This document shows, piece by piece, positions 6,617 through 8,424 of a stretch of 8,424 bases of DNA; positions within the stretch are counted from its first letter, which is position 1; each line of letters opens with the position of its first letter. The stretch is from Oscillibacter sp. (GTDB lineage: Bacteria; Bacillota; Clostridia; Oscillospirales; Oscillospiraceae), in NCBI GenBank assembly GCA_009773995.1, contig VSMY01000106.1:1-8424 (forward strand), written 5' to 3'. The translations under genes were made by a program, and so were the position numbers. The notes beneath the pieces are model-generated. The model saw only the letters and a program-made list of their open reading frames with translations, made no database searches and had not been told where the DNA came from.

Positions 6617-6665
6617 TTGCGCCTCTATCGTCGATGCGCTTGAGAATCGGTTTGAGAGGCAGGAA

Positions 6666-6671
6666 AAGGAG
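6666..6671 (+). promoter_or_regulatory. ribosome binding site of the FtsA-like gene
   Basis: AAGGAG lies six bases before ATG 6678 and nine bases before the adjacent in-frame ATG 6681; either could be used. The frame is also open upstream to ATG 6576, inside the large stem-loop, but no good SD-like motif precedes that codon. Confidence 0.6.
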
Positions 6672-6677
6672 CGTCGC

Positions 6678-8424
6678 ATGATGAAGGATTTGAGAGCCCA
6701 GGAGCGGGATTTGATCTTCGCCCTGGATATCGGGACCCGCAGCGTCGTGGGCGTTGTGGGCAGGCCCTCCGGGGGGCGGTTCAAGGCCCTGGATATCGAG
6801 ATGGCGGAGCATGAGAGCCGCGCCATGCTGGACGGGCAGATCGACAACATCCACCAGGTAGGCGCCCTGGCCCGGACGGTGACGGACCGTTTGGAGGAGC
6901 GCCTGGGCGTCCATCTGGAGCGAGTCTGCGTGGCCGCCGCCGGGCGGGCCCTGCGAACCCAAAGCGGCAGCTTCACCATGGATATCAGCGCGGAGAAAAC
7001 CATCACCGCCGAGACCATCAGCCGCCTGGAGGCGGGGGCCCTCTCCGCCGCCGAGGAGGCCCTGCAGATGGAGGACGAGGTCCGGCGGCAGTTCTTCATG
7101 GTGGGCTACACCGTGGCGCAGTACCGGCTGGACAACTATCCCCTGGCCTCCCTGCTGGACCACAACGGACAGAAGGCGGAGGCGGACGTGGTGGCCACCT
7201 TCCTCCCCGGAGAGGTGGTGGAGAGCCTCTACGCCGCCATGCGCACCGCGGGCCTCCAGGTCTCCAGCCTGACCTTGGAGCCCATCGCCGCCATGAACGC
7301 CGCCATTCCTGTGGAACTGCGGCTTTTAAACCTGGCGCTGGTGGACATCGGCGCGGGGACCACGGACATCGCCGTCTGCCGGGACGGCAGCGTCACCGGC
7401 TACACCATGGCCACCATCGCCGGGGATGAAATTACCGAGGCCATTATGCGGACCTTCCTGGTGGACTTCCAGACCGCCGAGGAGATGAAGCGGAATTTAC
7501 GTCCGGGAGAGGACGTCCATTACACGGACATCCTGGGCCTGGAGAACACCGCCGCCTTTGAGGAACTCCACGCCGCCATTCAGGAGCCCATGGGCCGCCT
7601 GGCGGAGGCCGTCGCCGCCCAGGTGACGGAGCTCAACGGCGGCGCGCCCTCGGCGCTGTTCCTGGCCGGGGGCGGCAGCAAGCTGGAGGGACTCCGGGAG
7701 AAGGTGGCCGCCAGCTTGGGCATGGACGAGCGCCGGGTGGCCATCGCCGGGAACAACTTTGCCAAAAGCGCCTTTGCCGACGAGATGGACCTGAACAACC
7801 CGGAGTATGCCACGCCCCTGGGGATCGCCATTTCCGCCGGCCTGGGCCTTTTGAACGACAGCTATGTCATCACCCTCAACGGGGAGACCGCCAAGCTCTT
7901 CCGCAGCGGGACGCTGACGGTCCGGGACATTCTGCTGATGAACGGCTACACCTACGCCGACATGCTGGGCCGCTCCGGAAAGAACCTGGGGGTAACCCTC
8001 AACGGGCGACGCATGGTCCTCCGGGGTGAGCCCGCCGCTCCCGCCATCCTCCGGGTGAACGGGGAGGAGGCGGCCATCAACGCGGTGGTCCACGCCGGGG
8101 ACAGCATCCGCTTCCAGCCCGCCCGCAGCGGCAGGGACGCCGCCAAGACCCTGGGTGAGCTGCTGGGGAAGGAGTTCTCCGGCCGGGTGCTGCTGAATAA
8201 CCGGGAGGGGGACTTGAAGGCCCCCCTGCGCCAGGGAGACGTGATTTTGACCCTGGAGGGCCCGGCGGGCCTCATTCCGCCGCTTCCGCCGGAAAAACCG
8301 CCGGAGCCGCCGGAAAAACCGGTCCCCAAACCGGAACCCGCCGCCCCGCCTCCGGCGCCCCTGCCGGAGGAGAAGGCGGAGCCGGTCCCTGAGGAGCTCC
8401 CCCAGCCGGAGGTCCAGAAGCCGG
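6678..8424 (+). CDS. FtsA-like actin-fold ATPase with C-terminal extension (3' end cut by window edge)
   Basis: 582 residues are visible and the frame is still open at the edge. The N-terminal 390 or so residues have the FtsA/MreB/PilM actin fold. The phosphate-1 loop is ALDIGTRSVVGVVG (15-28). An inserted SHS2-like subdomain follows, with ERVCVAAAGRALRTQSG (81-97). Phosphate-2 is LVDIGAGTTDIAV (221-233) and the adenosine motif is LAGGGSKLEGL (329-339). The SHS2-like insertion and the segment AGLQVSSLTLEPIAAMNA (191-208) favour FtsA-type over MreB or DnaK. FtsA itself is about 420 aa and ends in an amphipathic membrane helix. Here the chain continues with a beta-rich region (about 396-527) containing repeated NG turns (LNGETAKL, LNGRRMVL, VNGEEAAI) and GD-I turns. 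A Pro/Glu/Lys-rich tail starts near 533. A role as a second FtsA, in cell shape or in a pilus-like machine cannot be settled. The start is set by AAGGAG at 6666-6671. Confidence 0.82.
   Translation, partial: MMKDLRAQERDLIFALDIGTRSVVGVVGRPSGGRFKALDIEMAEHESRAMLDGQIDNIHQVGALARTVTDRLEERLGVHLERVCVAAAGRALRTQSGSFTMDISAEKTITAETISRLEAGALSAAEEALQMEDEVRRQFFMVGYTVAQYRLDNYPLASLLDHNGQKAEADVVATFLPGEVVESLYAAMRTAGLQVSSLTLEPIAAMNAAIPVELRLLNLALVDIGAGTTDIAVCRDGSVTGYTMATIAGDEITEAIMRTFLVDFQTAEEMKRNLRPGEDVHYTDILGLENTAAFEELHAAIQEPMGRLAEAVAAQVTELNGGAPSALFLAGGGSKLEGLREKVAASLGMDERRVAIAGNNFAKSAFADEMDLNNPEYATPLGIAISAGLGLLNDSYVITLNGETAKLFRSGTLTVRDILLMNGYTYADMLGRSGKNLGVTLNGRRMVLRGEPAAPAILRVNGEEAAINAVVHAGDSIRFQPARSGRDAAKTLGELLGKEFSGRVLLNNREGDLKAPLRQGDVILTLEGPAGLIPPLPPEKPPEPPEKPVPKPEPAAPPPAPLPEEKAEPVPEELPQPEVQKP
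8286..8321 (+). repeat. short direct repeat in the proline-rich tail
   Basis: CCGCCGGAAAAACCG occurs at 8286-8300 and again at 8307-8321, a 21-base period encoding PPEKP units. The repetition keeps the reading frame and could change in copy number, altering linker length. It is part of the FtsA-like gene, not a separate element. Confidence 0.7.

Noticed and set aside
6471..6677. A known riboswitch (for example c-di-GMP or cobalamin) in the gap before the FtsA-like gene
   Set aside because: I could not recognise the conserved core of any class; only simple hairpins are visible.
4671..7163. An 830-codon open frame on the minus strand opposite the MCP gene
   Set aside because: The product is a low-complexity Gly/His/Leu/Ala-rich string with no domain. 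It mirrors the codon pattern of the well-supported MCP and FtsA-like genes, as is common in GC-rich DNA.

Overview
The window looks like a motility region from a GC-rich member of the Firmicutes, most likely a gut-type clostridium of the Oscillospiraceae/Ruminococcaceae kind. This placement is an inference. It rests on strong AGGAGG-type ribosome binding sites, the Bacillus/Clostridium gene order fliD-fliS-fliT, an oversized FliD, GC-rich codon use, and protein sequences of clostridial type. All genes lie on the plus strand, and no mobile elements, tRNAs, rRNAs or CRISPR arrays were seen.

Layout: positions 1-120 are an AT-rich stretch followed by a GC-rich hairpin. They form the leader of fliD and hold possible -10 elements, including one like that of sigma-D/sigma-28. 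Next comes a compact flagellar filament-assembly operon: fliD (121-2958, filament cap, 945 aa), fliS (2986-3363, flagellin chaperone) and a small helical FliT/FlgN-like chaperone (3373-3759). A 130-base gap (3760-3889) holds a terminator-like hairpin and a second, perfect 11-bp hairpin. After it lies an FtsE-type ABC ATPase (3890-4627) with altered signature and D-loop motifs and no FtsX-like or other permease beside it. A methyl-accepting chemotaxis protein (4698-6470) follows after 70 bases. A 207-base gap (6471-6677) contains a 17-bp stem-loop. The last gene (6678 to the window edge) encodes an FtsA-like actin-fold ATPase with a C-terminal extension that is proline-rich at the edge.

How the genes work together: FliD caps the growing filament, FliS and the FliT/FlgN-like protein would hold flagellin and cap or hook-associated subunits before export, and the MCP feeds signals to the CheA/CheW array that controls the motor. 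The FtsE-like and FtsA-like proteins both resemble division or envelope-associated ATPases and sit either side of the MCP. Their link to motility is suggested only by position. The orphan, motif-altered FtsE paralogue and the extended FtsA-like protein are the least ordinary parts of the window.
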